The notes under the pieces: generated by a model | The model's input: the letters and a program-made list of their open reading frames with translations, nothing else | Told to the model about the DNA's origin: nothing | Databases searched by the model: none | Translations under genes and position numbers: made by a program | In this document: piece after piece, positions 19,930 through 29,101 of the stretch | How the letters are laid out: the number at the start of each line of letters is the position of its first letter | Position numbering within the stretch: position 1 is the stretch's first letter | Origin: Gammaproteobacteria bacterium | GTDB taxonomy: Bacteria > Pseudomonadota > Gammaproteobacteria > Ga0077554 > Ga007554 | Length of the DNA: 39,162 nt | NCBI GenBank assembly: GCA_020053945.1 | Contig: JAGVME010000137.1 | Location: 1 to 39,162 of the forward strand | Reading direction: 5' to 3'

Positions 19930-21930
19930 TTAAAAATAAATGTAAAGCCCCGCGCTGGCTTCCAGATATTCATGCCCCATCGATTGGATGTGGCTAACAT
20001 CAATGCCCAGCGAAACATCCTTGCTTAAAATCACGCTTTGTTTCAGGGCGATCTGGCGTAAATCAAGTTCATAGTTGCCGATGCTGTGGTGAGTATTGAT
20101 TTCTGCATGTGCTGTCCAGGCGGTATTGATCTTGAATAGCAGTCCACCGAGAAAGCCTGCAGTGGCGATACCATTGTTGCGATACTGGTTGGAGTATTCG
20201 CCGCCCACTTGTAATAAGCCATAGGCGAGGGTGCGTTGAAAGAGTGGCAATTCATAGGTCAGCCCGGGCCCGCCTTCCATAACCAGGGCGCCGTGACGCT
20301 GCCCGCCAATAGCGCGGTTTTTCCAGCCCAAGGTGGCATTCCATGAAATGTGTTTGAAAAAATCATCACGGGGTTCCAGCGAAACAATGTCAATCAAGGT
20401 AAATTTATGAACTTCCAGTGCTTGCGTATCATCATAATAACGCAGTTCTGCATTAAAAAAATCCAGCTTGGAGTTCCATGCGTAGCCGGGGCTGGGGTCT
20501 AAAAGATCATGATAGGCGGCGCGCCAGCCAAGCTGTGTGAAACTGCCGTTATTTGCAGTGCCGGCAGCCAGCGTAAAGCGTGATGTTTCATGACCCTGGT
20601 CGGGGCGCACCATAGGTTGCGGTATAAGCGGTGGGTCGCTGCGCACCTTGATTTTGCTGCGCGTCAAAAGCATGGAGCGTTCCACCGCTGTCAGGTCTGA
20701 TCCGATGGCGGCAGCGCTGCCGGTCTTTTGGTGGCGCAGGTAATCAAAAGCCAGATCTAGCACGGCGGCTTGGCGCTCGGGAGGCAAGGCGTGTAATGGC
20801 GTTTCTATGCTCGCCGTCCCTTGCCGATAGGCTTGTATGGCAAGCCGGTTTTCTTCGGCAGACAAGCCGCCACGTCGGCTTTGTATCACCCTTTTATGAG
20901 AAGGATGAAACGTAACGCTGGAGACCATGCCATATTTCTGATCGAGCAGTTTGAGGGTGTCAACCGGAATTGTCCAACCCTTAAATTCATCCGTTAAATC
21001 AATATCAGGCATTGCCACCTCAAGGAGGGAGAGCAGATGGTAAGCGCAATTTTCGGTAAAGAAGTAATAATCAAAGTAGGTAGGTATGAGCTCATAGGCG
21101 TGTTGCAGAATCATCTCGACCTGTTGTGGGTTAAGGTTCAGGCGATATTCCCATAAATCCCGGTTTTCCATTTGTACATATTCACGCAGCTTGAGATGGT
21201 ACGGCAAAACATTGAACCGTCCTTCAAATCCGCCACTGAGGCCCTTTATGGCATACATCATGGTGCTTTGACTATCCACTTGTGCGGCATAGTTAATGGT
21301 GAAGTCAAGCATGCGGGTTTCACGTACTTGGTCTTGCCTGTCGATGCGCACAAAGGTGTGCCCGAACATTGACGCGGGGCTGTTGGGGTGCGCAGAAGGA
21401 AAAATAATGGTGATTGTCTCGGGTCGCAAGGCGGCACGTAATTCCTCGAACGGCACGCAGGTGTCACTGGGCATGCGTGACACATCAAACCCCAGCTTTT
21501 GTTTGAGCCATTGATAACGGGCAATGAAGCGGCATTGCGGGGGCAGTTTAGTGGGCGCTACGGCGGCCGCAGAAAAAAAACGCGCCAGGGTTGCTTCCAT
21601 CTCCGCCTGCGGATTATTTTTGCCCGCGGCAGAATTAAAGAAATCCGCGCCATCCACCTGGCTGGTATATCCGCCCCAGAGATTTTTCTTGTAGTGCAGG
21701 AGTTTTTTCCAGGTGGGTTCATTCCATAAGGCCTGTGCACGGGCCCGTGTGATTAATTCGTGGAGGTGGCTTCCGGGAAAGCGTCCAATGTCTCTGGCGG
21801 CCTGATCATAGTGGCCAGTGGTGATCAGGGTATTCAATGCCCCACCCGAGCCGTCAGCCCCTGTGCTGGCATGTATAAGCGCGCAATAAAAAAATAACGC
21901 CATGCTGGTGATGGGATATCGAAACATCAT
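19930..21930 (-). CDS. DUF4105 (Lnb N-terminal periplasmic domain) protein with C-terminal beta-rich region
   Basis: FPSAHPNSPASMFGHTFVRID and FFTENCAYHLLSLLEVA are DUF4105 hallmarks. Signal-like N-terminus MMFRYPITSMALFFYCALIHAS. The ATG at 21981 abuts a terminator U-tract, so the Met at 21930 is preferred. Confidence 0.82.
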   Translation of the reverse strand: MMFRYPITSMALFFYCALIHASTGADGSGGALNTLITTGHYDQAARDIGRFPGSHLHELITRARAQALWNEPTWKKLLHYKKNLWGGYTSQVDGADFFNSAAGKNNPQAEMEATLARFFSAAAVAPTKLPPQCRFIARYQWLKQKLGFDVSRMPSDTCVPFEELRAALRPETITIIFPSAHPNSPASMFGHTFVRIDRQDQVRETRMLDFTINYAAQVDSQSTMMYAIKGLSGGFEGRFNVLPYHLKLREYVQMENRDLWEYRLNLNPQQVEMILQHAYELIPTYFDYYFFTENCAYHLLSLLEVAMPDIDLTDEFKGWTIPVDTLKLLDQKYGMVSSVTFHPSHKRVIQSRRGGLSAEENRLAIQAYRQGTASIETPLHALPPERQAAVLDLAFDYLRHQKTGSAAAIGSDLTAVERSMLLTRSKIKVRSDPPLIPQPMVRPDQGHETSRFTLAAGTANNGSFTQLGWRAAYHDLLDPSPGYAWNSKLDFFNAELRYYDDTQALEVHKFTLIDIVSLEPRDDFFKHISWNATLGWKNRAIGGQRHGALVMEGGPGLTYELPLFQRTLAYGLLQVGGEYSNQYRNNGIATAGFLGGLLFKINTAWTAHAEINTHHSIGNYELDLRQIALKQSVILSKDVSLGIDVSHIQSMGHEYLEASAGLYIYF

Positions 21931-21981
21931 GGTTAGCCGCGCAGCCATAGTAGGGAAGATATGGGTTGATAGGGCGAGCAT

Positions 21982-22015
21982 AAAAAAACTCCGGCGGTAA
22001 TGAGTCGCCGGAGTT
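21982..22015 (-). terminator. Rho-independent terminator for the DUF3015 genes
   Basis: On the minus strand AACTCCGGCG-N9-CGCCGGAGT followed by a run of T; lies 27 bp past the DUF3015 stop. Confidence 0.85.
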
Positions 22016-22041
22016 GTTGCCGCCTATTGGTGTACGGTTGT

Positions 22042-22533
22042 TTATTGTGTTACATACTGGGACAGGCGGACATCGCTCAGCATGGCTGTATTGAGGGTCG
22101 TCAGTACAGTCGCCGGGGTGGTTCCGGTGGTGCTGAACAATGGCTCATACTGGTCTTTAGCCAAGCTGTAAAATGCTGCTTTGTCAGCCTCGGCCACGCC
22201 AAGAATAGAGGCCAGTGCTGCCAGGTGATCACCCGTGCCCTGCGCCATTTCTACTGCCAAGGTATCCATGTTGCTAGCCACAAAGGTTTCGCCCTGTTGT
22301 TCATTTTGCACAGTTTTGGTAGTGTCGCAACCCAGAATGCCGGTGGTCATGAAGAATGTATTTGGGATCAGGATGTTGTTGAGAATGGCGGCCACCAAGT
22401 TTGAACCTAACCCGGTTTTTCCGGCCATGATTTCTTTACCAATGCCGCATCCGCCTGCTTTTTCTGTGGCGAAAGCCATGGAGGTTGAGCCCAGCGCAAA
22501 TGCACAGCATAAACCTATTGCCAATTTTTTCAT
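22042..22533 (-). CDS. DUF3015 family protein
   Basis: Signal peptide MKKLAIGLCCAFALGSTSMAFA, then GGCGIGKEIMAGKTG...GILGCDTT...FVASNMDTLAVEMAQGTGDHLAALASILG. Confidence 0.85.
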   Translation of the reverse strand: MKKLAIGLCCAFALGSTSMAFATEKAGGCGIGKEIMAGKTGLGSNLVAAILNNILIPNTFFMTTGILGCDTTKTVQNEQQGETFVASNMDTLAVEMAQGTGDHLAALASILGVAEADKAAFYSLAKDQYEPLFSTTGTTPATVLTTLNTAMLSDVRLSQYVTQ

Positions 22534-22606
22534 GTGTAATCTCCCGTTTTCCATATTTGGAACTCAAAATATTATGAGGAAAAATCCCCTGGTCTTAGTC
22601 CGCAAT

Positions 22607-23089
22607 TTAGTTGGCGTAGCTGGCGAAGTGTGAGTCAGCGCGCAAGGTGCCGGTCAACGCGGCATACATGTCATCCGCGCTGTTGCTGGTGGAAACCAGT
22701 GTGGAAGCATTATGCTGGGTCAGTGCAAAAAAGGCAGGTTGTTCATTTTGGGGAATTCCCATCAAGGCGGCAAGCGCGGCAAGGTATTCGCCTTGGCCTT
22801 GGGCAATATCTTGTGACAGGTTATCCAGGTTGGCGGTCATGAATGCTTTACGTTGATATTCATTGGTGACGACATTAGTTTCATCGCAACCCAGGCTGTT
22901 GAAGCTGATGCCAAGCCATTGGTTGGTGGTACTGCCATTAGTGGTGGCGGCAACAACGTGGGCAAACAGGCCGGTTTGTCCAGCGAAAAGCTGCTGACCC
23001 AACCCGCAGCCCGCGCCACTGTCCGCGAAGACGGCGCCTGCAGGTATAACTAATGCCAAAGCCAGAAACGATCGACGAATCTTTTGCAT
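22607..23089 (-). CDS. DUF3015 family protein (paralogue of the neighbour)
   Basis: GAGCGLGQQLFAGQTG...SLGCDETNVV...FMTANLDNLSQDIAQGQGEYLAALAALMG; aligns along its length with the adjacent protein. Confidence 0.83.
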   Translation of the reverse strand: MQKIRRSFLALALVIPAGAVFADSGAGCGLGQQLFAGQTGLFAHVVAATTNGSTTNQWLGISFNSLGCDETNVVTNEYQRKAFMTANLDNLSQDIAQGQGEYLAALAALMGIPQNEQPAFFALTQHNASTLVSTSNSADDMYAALTGTLRADSHFASYAN

Positions 23090-23302
23090 TATCTTGCTCC
23101 TTAATTCTTTAGTTGAGTTTAGAACCCCAGATTTTATAGAGGCAACAGTGTGGCTTATGTTGCGCCCTAAGTCTTAGCTATATAGCTGCAATGAATATAT
23201 TTTGTCAAAGGTATTTTTGGCGACCCAGGATTTTTGTGGGATAAATGAGACAGCTAAAAGTACATCCGGGTGGTTCACTGTTTCTCTTATAGGCTCTACT
23301 GA

Positions 23303-23311
23303 TGATACAAT
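23303..23311 (+). promoter_or_regulatory. extended -10 (TGATACAAT) of rnpB promoter
   Basis: TG-A-TACAAT ending 8 bp before the P1 helix of rnpB. Confidence 0.5.
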
Positions 23312-23318
23312 CACCGTG

Positions 23319-23663
23319 GAGTTGGCCAGACAGCCGCTGTTGCCGTAAGGTTAATAGAGGAAAGTCCGGGCTCCACAGGGCAGGGTGCCAGGTAACACCT
23401 GGGAGGCGTGAGCCTATGGAAAGTGCCACAGAAAATATACCGCCGATGTGCCGTGAGGCGCAGGTAAGGGTGAAATGGTGCGGTAAGAGCGCACCGCGCG
23501 GCTGGTAACAGGCGTGGCAGGGAAAACCCCACCCGGAGCAAGACCAAATAGGGGAACGATGGTGCGGCCCGCACTGTTCCCGGGTAGGTTGCTTGAGGTG
23601 TACGGTGACGTGCATCCCAGATGAATGGCTGTCCATGACAGAACCCGGCTTATCGGCCAACTC
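23319..23663 (+). ncRNA. rnpB: RNase P RNA (bacterial class A)
   Basis: P1 helix GAGTTGGCC...GGCCAACTC; conserved GAGGAAAGTCCGGGCTCC, GGTAAGGGTGAAATGGTGCGGTAAGAGCGCACCGCG, GGCAGGGAAAACCCCACCCGGAGCAAGACCAAATAGGGG and ACAGAACCCGGCTTATCGGCC. Confidence 0.98.
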
Positions 23664-23751
23664 TTTTTATTTATGTTTTATTTTTCCTCATGATTGCTTC
23701 CGCTCTTGAGAAGTTGCCGTAAGTAACTATTACAACTCCATGATTTTTATC

Positions 23752-23776
23752 GCCCCGCAACGGGGCTTTTTTGTTT
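23752..23776 (+). terminator. Rho-independent terminator downstream of rnpB
   Basis: GCCCCG-CAA-CGGGGC followed by TTTTTTGTTTT. Confidence 0.85.
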
Positions 23777-23853
23777 TGTCTATTATATCCCCAATAATGT
23801 GCTAAGTCCCTGTCCCTACAACAGGAACACCTTACCATTTCCGATGATTTTTC

Positions 23854-23883
23854 TTGACATTTGCCCCTTTCAATACCTATAGT
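23854..23883 (+). promoter_or_regulatory. sigma70-type promoter of the dcw cluster
   Basis: TTGACA (23854-23859), 18-bp spacer, TATAGT (23878-23883). Confidence 0.75.
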
Positions 23884-23891
23884 GTCGCGAA

Positions 23892-23916
23892 GTGGGTAAA
23901 AGTGGTGAAAAGTGGG
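23892..23916 (+). promoter_or_regulatory. MraZ-binding boxes: three direct repeats with 10-bp period
   Basis: GTGGGtaaaaGTGGTgaaaaGTGGG just downstream of the promoter and upstream of mraZ, as known for MraZ operators (TGGGN-type repeats). Confidence 0.82.
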
Positions 23917-23957
23917 GCAAGCAAGCGTCGTAGACGCTGAATAACAGGGGCGGTAGT

Positions 23958-24410
23958 GTGTTTCGTGGCGGTGCATCACTGAGCTTGGACATCAAAGGCC
24001 GCATGGCAATGCCGGCCAAGTATCGCGAGCGTCTCCAGGAAATGTGCGGCGGTCAATTGGTGGTCACGGTGGATCGTGATCATTGCCTATTGTTGTACCC
24101 GTTGCCGGAGTGGGAAGAGATTGAGCGCAAGCTGGTGAAGCTGCCAAGCCTTAACAAGCAGGCGCGTCGATTGCAGCGTTTGTTGATTGGCCATGCGACT
24201 GAATGTGACCTGGACAGTGCGGGACGGATTTTATTGTCGCCGTTGCTGAGGGATTTCGCGGGGATTGATAAGCAAGTGATGCTGATAGGCCAGGGCAATA
24301 AATTTGAGTTATGGGATGAAGCCACCTGGAACGCGCGCCGCGAGAGCTGGCTGGGCGAAGCTGAAGGTGAAGAACAGTTGGCGATGGAGTTGGAAACATT
24401 GTCGTTGTGA
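23958..24410 (+). CDS. mraZ: transcriptional regulator MraZ
   Basis: [25 protein letters not shown] and a second copy [22 protein letters not shown] start. Confidence 0.97.
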   Translation: MFRGGASLSLDIKGRMAMPAKYRERLQEMCGGQLVVTVDRDHCLLLYPLPEWEEIERKLVKLPSLNKQARRLQRLLIGHATECDLDSAGRILLSPLLRDFAGIDKQVMLIGQGNKFELWDEATWNARRESWLGEAEGEEQLAMELETLSL

Positions 24411-24494
24411 GCGGCCTTGAAGTAATTTGATTTTTACGGCTGTTGAGTTTGGCGTCAGGAACCTGCGTCGTGTTGGCGGGTGGTGAGATTTAGC

Positions 24495-25445
24495 ATGGAT
24501 TCTGACATCGCCACTTCTGCGGTTTATGCCCATCGTCCGGTGCTGCTGGCTGAGGTGATTGAAGGGCTGTCTATCCGGTCTTCAGGTGTTTATGTAGACG
24601 CTACTTTTGGCCGGGGCGGCCATGCCCAGGCGTTATTGCAACGTCTTGATGCACAAGGTGTGTTACTAGCCATCGACAAGGATCCCGAGGCGGTGGCGGC
24701 AGCGCGGAAAATGTTTGCGGATGATGCGCGGTTTTCAATTCAACAGGGGACGTTTGCCATGCTTGAGCATTACGTTCAAGAGCGCGGATGGAAAGGCAAG
24801 GTCGACGGGGTGTTGCTCGATCTTGGCGTCTCTTCGCCGCAACTTGACGATCCACTGCGTGGCTTTAGTTTCCGCCACGATGGGCCTCTGGATATGCGCA
24901 TGGATCCGCAGGTGGGCATGAGCGCTGCGCAATGGCTGGCGGATGCCAGCGAAGCTGGAATTATCGCTGTGTTGCGCAATTATGGCGAAGAGCGTTATGC
25001 GCCACGCATTGCGCGCGCCCTGATCACGGCACGGAAGGAATCCCCGCTTACTACCACCCGCCAGTTGGCGGCGATTGTCGCCGCCGCCAATCCGGCATGG
25101 GAACCGGGTAAAGATCCCGCAACACGCACATTTCAGGCGATACGTATTTTTATTAATCGTGAGCTTGAAGATGTTGCGGCCTGCCTGCCCCAAGCGCTCG
25201 AAGTGTTGGCGCCGCGCGGGCGCATTGCCGTCATCAGCTTTCATTCCTTGGAAGATCGTATCGTGAAACGCTATATGCGTGACGAGGCGCGCGGCGACCG
25301 TTTTCCCGTCGGCGTGCCAGTGCTCGCCACGCAATTGCGGCCGCGTGTGCGTCTTGCGGGCAAGGCAATCCATGCCAGCCCACAGGAATTGTCTGAAAAT
25401 CCACGGGCGCGCAGCGCAGTGTTGCGCATCGCGGAGAAAATTTGA
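24495..25445 (+). CDS. rsmH: 16S rRNA (cytosine(1402)-N(4))-methyltransferase
   Basis: HRPVLLAEVIEGLSI, YVDATFGRGGHAQALL and LLDLGVSSPQLDDPLRGFSF. Confidence 0.97.
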   Translation: MDSDIATSAVYAHRPVLLAEVIEGLSIRSSGVYVDATFGRGGHAQALLQRLDAQGVLLAIDKDPEAVAAARKMFADDARFSIQQGTFAMLEHYVQERGWKGKVDGVLLDLGVSSPQLDDPLRGFSFRHDGPLDMRMDPQVGMSAAQWLADASEAGIIAVLRNYGEERYAPRIARALITARKESPLTTTRQLAAIVAAANPAWEPGKDPATRTFQAIRIFINRELEDVAACLPQALEVLAPRGRIAVISFHSLEDRIVKRYMRDEARGDRFPVGVPVLATQLRPRVRLAGKAIHASPQELSENPRARSAVLRIAEKI

Positions 25446-25446
25446 C

Positions 25447-25725
25447 ATGCTGAATAATCGCTATACAAGAATAGGTGTATTGATTGGCGCGGTGGTGTTG
25501 TCGGCATTGGCCGTGGTCTACGCCAAGCATCAGAGCCGCAAGTTGTTTATTGAATTACAGACCCTGCAGAAAAGCCGGGATGATATGGCGGTTGAATGGG
25601 GACAATTGCAGTTGGAGCAGAGTACGCTGGTCACACATGGGCGCATTGAAAATACCGCGCATGCCCGATTAGGCATGATACTGCCGCCCGCCGATGCGAT
25701 GGTGATGGTGAAGGTAAGGCCATGA
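25447..25725 (+). CDS. ftsL: cell division protein FtsL
   Basis: MLNNRYTRIGVLIGAVVLSALAVVYAKHQSRKLFIELQ...; single TM, between rsmH and ftsI. Confidence 0.92.
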   Translation: MLNNRYTRIGVLIGAVVLSALAVVYAKHQSRKLFIELQTLQKSRDDMAVEWGQLQLEQSTLVTHGRIENTAHARLGMILPPADAMVMVKVRP

Positions 25726-27551
25726 ACCTGGATGCCATGAAACAAGCCAATGGCCCGGAAGCATGCAAGACGCCGCGCATCCGGCTTTTGGCGGTGTTGG
25801 CGATTTTGGGCGTGGCTACGGCATTGCTGGTGTGGCGTGCGGTGGACATTCAGGTGTTGCGCCGCGAATTTTTACAGGAACAAGGTGATGCGCGTCATTT
25901 GCGGGTGGTGGCCATGCCTGCGCACCGTGGCATGATCACTGACCGCAATGGCGAGCCCCTGGCGATCAGTACCCCGGTTGATTCAGTGTGGGCCAATCCG
26001 CGTGAATTACTCGCGGCACGCGCGCAGTGGCCGCGCTTGACGCGCTTGCTGCATCTGGATGCCACTACGTTGCAGCGGCATCTTGCCAAGCGCGTGGACC
26101 GTGAATTTATTTATTTGAAGCGTGCAGTCAGCCCCGAGTTGGCGCGGCAAGTAGTTGCCTTGGCTGTGCCTGGAGTATCTTTGCAGCGCGAATACCGCCG
26201 CTATTACCCGGCGGGTGAAGTGGCGGCGCATGTGCTGGGTTTTACCAATGTGGATGACCGTGGACAGGAAGGTATTGAACTGGCCTATGAAGAGTGGTTG
26301 CGCGGCGTGCCGGGCAGTAAGCGCGTCATTAAAGATAATTTGAAACGTATTGTGGAGAACGTGGAAGGTGTCACTGAGCCAGTGCCGGGCAAAGACTTGG
26401 CGCTCAGTATTGACCGGCGTTTGCAATACCTGGCGTACCGCGAATTAAAGGCCACCATTCAGGGCAGTGGCGCGAAGGCAGGTTCGGTGGTTATGTTGGA
26501 CGTGGGTACCGGTGAAATATTGGCGATGGCTAACTACCCTTCATTCAATTCCAACAATCGCGTTAAATTACGTGGGGAGGCTTATCGCAACCGCGCGGTA
26601 ACGGATGTGTTTGAGCCGGGTTCCACGATTAAACCTTTCACTATTGCTGCGGCTTTGGAAGTGGGTAAGTACCGGCCGCATACCATGATTGATACAACGC
26701 CTGGGTTTTATAAAGTGGGCCGTCATGTGGTGCGTGATATCCATAATTATGGCGTGCTTGATGTTTCTACGGTGTTGCAGAAATCCAGCAATATTGGCGC
26801 GACTAAAATGGCGTTGGCGATGGAGCCGCAGCAGTTGTGGTCAATTTTTTCACGCGTAGGGCTTGGCTCAAGTACCCACAGTGGCTTCCCAGGTGAAATG
26901 GCCGGGTTGTTATCAAGTTACAAAAGCTGGCGTGAGATTGACCGCGCTACCCTGGCGTATGGTTATGGTGTTTCGGTTACACCATTGCAGCTTGCCCAAG
27001 CCTATCGTGTGCTTGCGGATAATGGACAAATGAAACCCGTTTCATTTGTGCGGACCGATGCAACGCCGGTGGGCGAGCAAGTCATGAGCCCGGAAGTTGC
27101 GGCGCAAGTGCGTGCCATGATGGAAGCGGTGGTTAATGAAGGCGGTACGGGTACGGCGGCAGATGTATTGGGTTATCGTGTCGGTGGCAAAACGGGTACG
27201 GTACATAAATCCGAAATGGGTGGGTATGCTGAAAACCGTTATCTTGCGTTATTTGCTGGCGTCGCGCCGATCAGCCACCCGCGTTTGGTGACTGTGGTGA
27301 TGATTGATGAGCCGGCGGGTGGTGAATATTATGGTGGCCAGATTGCCGCGCCTGTGTTTGGCCGGGTGATGGCTGGCGCATTGCGTTTACTGGATATTGC
27401 GCCGGATGATGTGCAATCACTGCGGACTCAATTGGTGGAGGGCACGGCTGGTGCGCCACCAACCATCGTAAATCCCGCCCCCGCCCCGCCAAGTCCCCGT
27501 CTTGAACCGGCTAAACCCTACATCAAGCATGTTTCCGCGGGAGGTTTATGA
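25722..27551 (+). CDS. ftsI: peptidoglycan D,D-transpeptidase FtsI (PBP3)
   Basis: GSTIKPFTI (SxxK), KSSNIGA (SxN) and GGKTGT (KTG) motifs. Confidence 0.97.
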   Translation: MNLDAMKQANGPEACKTPRIRLLAVLAILGVATALLVWRAVDIQVLRREFLQEQGDARHLRVVAMPAHRGMITDRNGEPLAISTPVDSVWANPRELLAARAQWPRLTRLLHLDATTLQRHLAKRVDREFIYLKRAVSPELARQVVALAVPGVSLQREYRRYYPAGEVAAHVLGFTNVDDRGQEGIELAYEEWLRGVPGSKRVIKDNLKRIVENVEGVTEPVPGKDLALSIDRRLQYLAYRELKATIQGSGAKAGSVVMLDVGTGEILAMANYPSFNSNNRVKLRGEAYRNRAVTDVFEPGSTIKPFTIAAALEVGKYRPHTMIDTTPGFYKVGRHVVRDIHNYGVLDVSTVLQKSSNIGATKMALAMEPQQLWSIFSRVGLGSSTHSGFPGEMAGLLSSYKSWREIDRATLAYGYGVSVTPLQLAQAYRVLADNGQMKPVSFVRTDATPVGEQVMSPEVAAQVRAMMEAVVNEGGTGTAADVLGYRVGGKTGTVHKSEMGGYAENRYLALFAGVAPISHPRLVTVVMIDEPAGGEYYGGQIAAPVFGRVMAGALRLLDIAPDDVQSLRTQLVEGTAGAPPTIVNPAPAPPSPRLEPAKPYIKHVSAGGL

Positions 27552-29101
27552 CCGTGCCATTTCCTCCCCGCGTTGTGCCACGTAAGCAACCATTGAGCGT
27601 ACTGCTGGCGGGTTATGCGGTGGTCAATGAGGCGGATGATCGTGACATTTACGGCTTGTCCATGGATAGCCGTAAGGTACAGGCCGGTGACCTATTCCTG
27701 GCCTGCACGGGTCAGCAGGCGCGGCATGGCCATGAATTTATTGCGGACGCAATCCAAGCCGGTGCCGTAGCGGTGGCTTATGCCCTTGACGGTGACATTG
27801 GCAATGAAGCCAGGGTGGAGATACCGGATGTTCCCGTAAAGGTACCCGCGTTTGGCATTGCTCAGTTAGGGCAGCAAGCGGGTGTAATTGCCGCACGTTT
27901 TTATGATTATCCTTCACGGGATTTATTCGTGGTGGGCATTACCGGCACCAATGGCAAGACCTCCTGCAGCCAGTTTATTGCGCAAGCGCTGAATGAAGAC
28001 GCCCCAGCAGGTGTGATAGGCACGCTCGGCAATGGTCTGTATGGCAAGTTGCAGGAAACCAGCCACACCACCCCGGATGCGATTTCCCTGCACGGTTTGC
28101 TGGCAGAGATGCGCACGGCGGGAGCCACGAGTGTGGCCATGGAAGTGTCTTCGCATGCGTTGGAGCAGGGCCGTGTGAATGGCGTGGTTTTTGATGCGGC
28201 GGTCTTTACTAATTTGAGCCGTGACCATCTGGACTATCACGGCGACATGGTTTCGTATGGCCGGGCCAAGCAACGCTTATTTACCATGCCGGAATTGCGT
28301 TACGCCATCATCAATGCCGATGACAGTTTTGGCCGTGAATTGTTGCGGTCGCTGCCAGCCAATGTTGCAGCCATTGCCTATGCCTTGGGTGCCATGGATG
28401 ACGGGGAAGACGTGGGCTGCAAGCAGGTAGTGCGGGGCACGCTGCTATCTCAAGGGCTTGATGGCTTGATCCTGCAAGTAACATCACCGTGGGGTGAGGC
28501 GCGTTTTACCACGCGTTTGTTGGGGCGCTTTAACGCCAGCAACCTGCTGGCCGTGCTGGCGACGCTGGTGGTATCAGGTGTTCCGTTTGACGCCGCCATA
28601 GAGAAGATGAGCCGACTCCAGCCAGTGCCAGGGCGCATGGAATGTTATGGCGGCCGTCATGGCAAGCCGCTGGTAGTGGTCGATTATGCGCATACGCCTG
28701 ATGCCTTGAAGCAAGTGTTGCAGTCGTTGCGTGAGCATTGCCAGAATGACCTATGGGTCGTGTTTGGCTGTGGTGGAAATCGTGATCGTGGCAAACGGCC
28801 ACTGATGGGTGAGATTGCGCAGCGCCATGCTGATCATGTGGTGCTGACTGACGACAATCCACGTTATGAAAATGCCGATGAAATTATCGCTGACATTCGC
28901 GCCGGATTGCGGTCATCTCAATCTGTATATGTTGAACGTGACCGCGCCCAGGCCATTGCCTGGGCGGTAACCCGTGCCACCGGGCATGATGTGGTGTTGA
29001 TTGCCGGTAAAGGCCATGAGAATTATCAGTTGATAGGCGATATGACTGTAACATTCAGCGACAGTCTGCATGTGCGAAATCTATTAAGGGAAGCCGCGTA
29101 A
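27548..29101 (+). CDS. murE: UDP-MurNAc-tripeptide synthetase MurE
   Basis: VGITGTNGKTSCSQFIA ... LTDDNPRYENADEIIADI (DNPR motif of meso-DAP-adding MurE). Confidence 0.97.
   Translation: MTVPFPPRVVPRKQPLSVLLAGYAVVNEADDRDIYGLSMDSRKVQAGDLFLACTGQQARHGHEFIADAIQAGAVAVAYALDGDIGNEARVEIPDVPVKVPAFGIAQLGQQAGVIAARFYDYPSRDLFVVGITGTNGKTSCSQFIAQALNEDAPAGVIGTLGNGLYGKLQETSHTTPDAISLHGLLAEMRTAGATSVAMEVSSHALEQGRVNGVVFDAAVFTNLSRDHLDYHGDMVSYGRAKQRLFTMPELRYAIINADDSFGRELLRSLPANVAAIAYALGAMDDGEDVGCKQVVRGTLLSQGLDGLILQVTSPWGEARFTTRLLGRFNASNLLAVLATLVVSGVPFDAAIEKMSRLQPVPGRMECYGGRHGKPLVVVDYAHTPDALKQVLQSLREHCQNDLWVVFGCGGNRDRGKRPLMGEIAQRHADHVVLTDDNPRYENADEIIADIRAGLRSSQSVYVERDRAQAIAWAVTRATGHDVVLIAGKGHENYQLIGDMTVTFSDSLHVRNLLREAA

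Noticed and set aside
23671-23979. 102 aa minus-strand ORF between rnpB and mraZ
   Set aside because: Spans the rnpB terminator, the dcw promoter and the MraZ boxes; low-complexity translation, not a plausible gene.
24735-25448. 237 aa minus-strand ORF across rsmH
   Set aside because: Antisense shadow of rsmH, with no recognisable domain.
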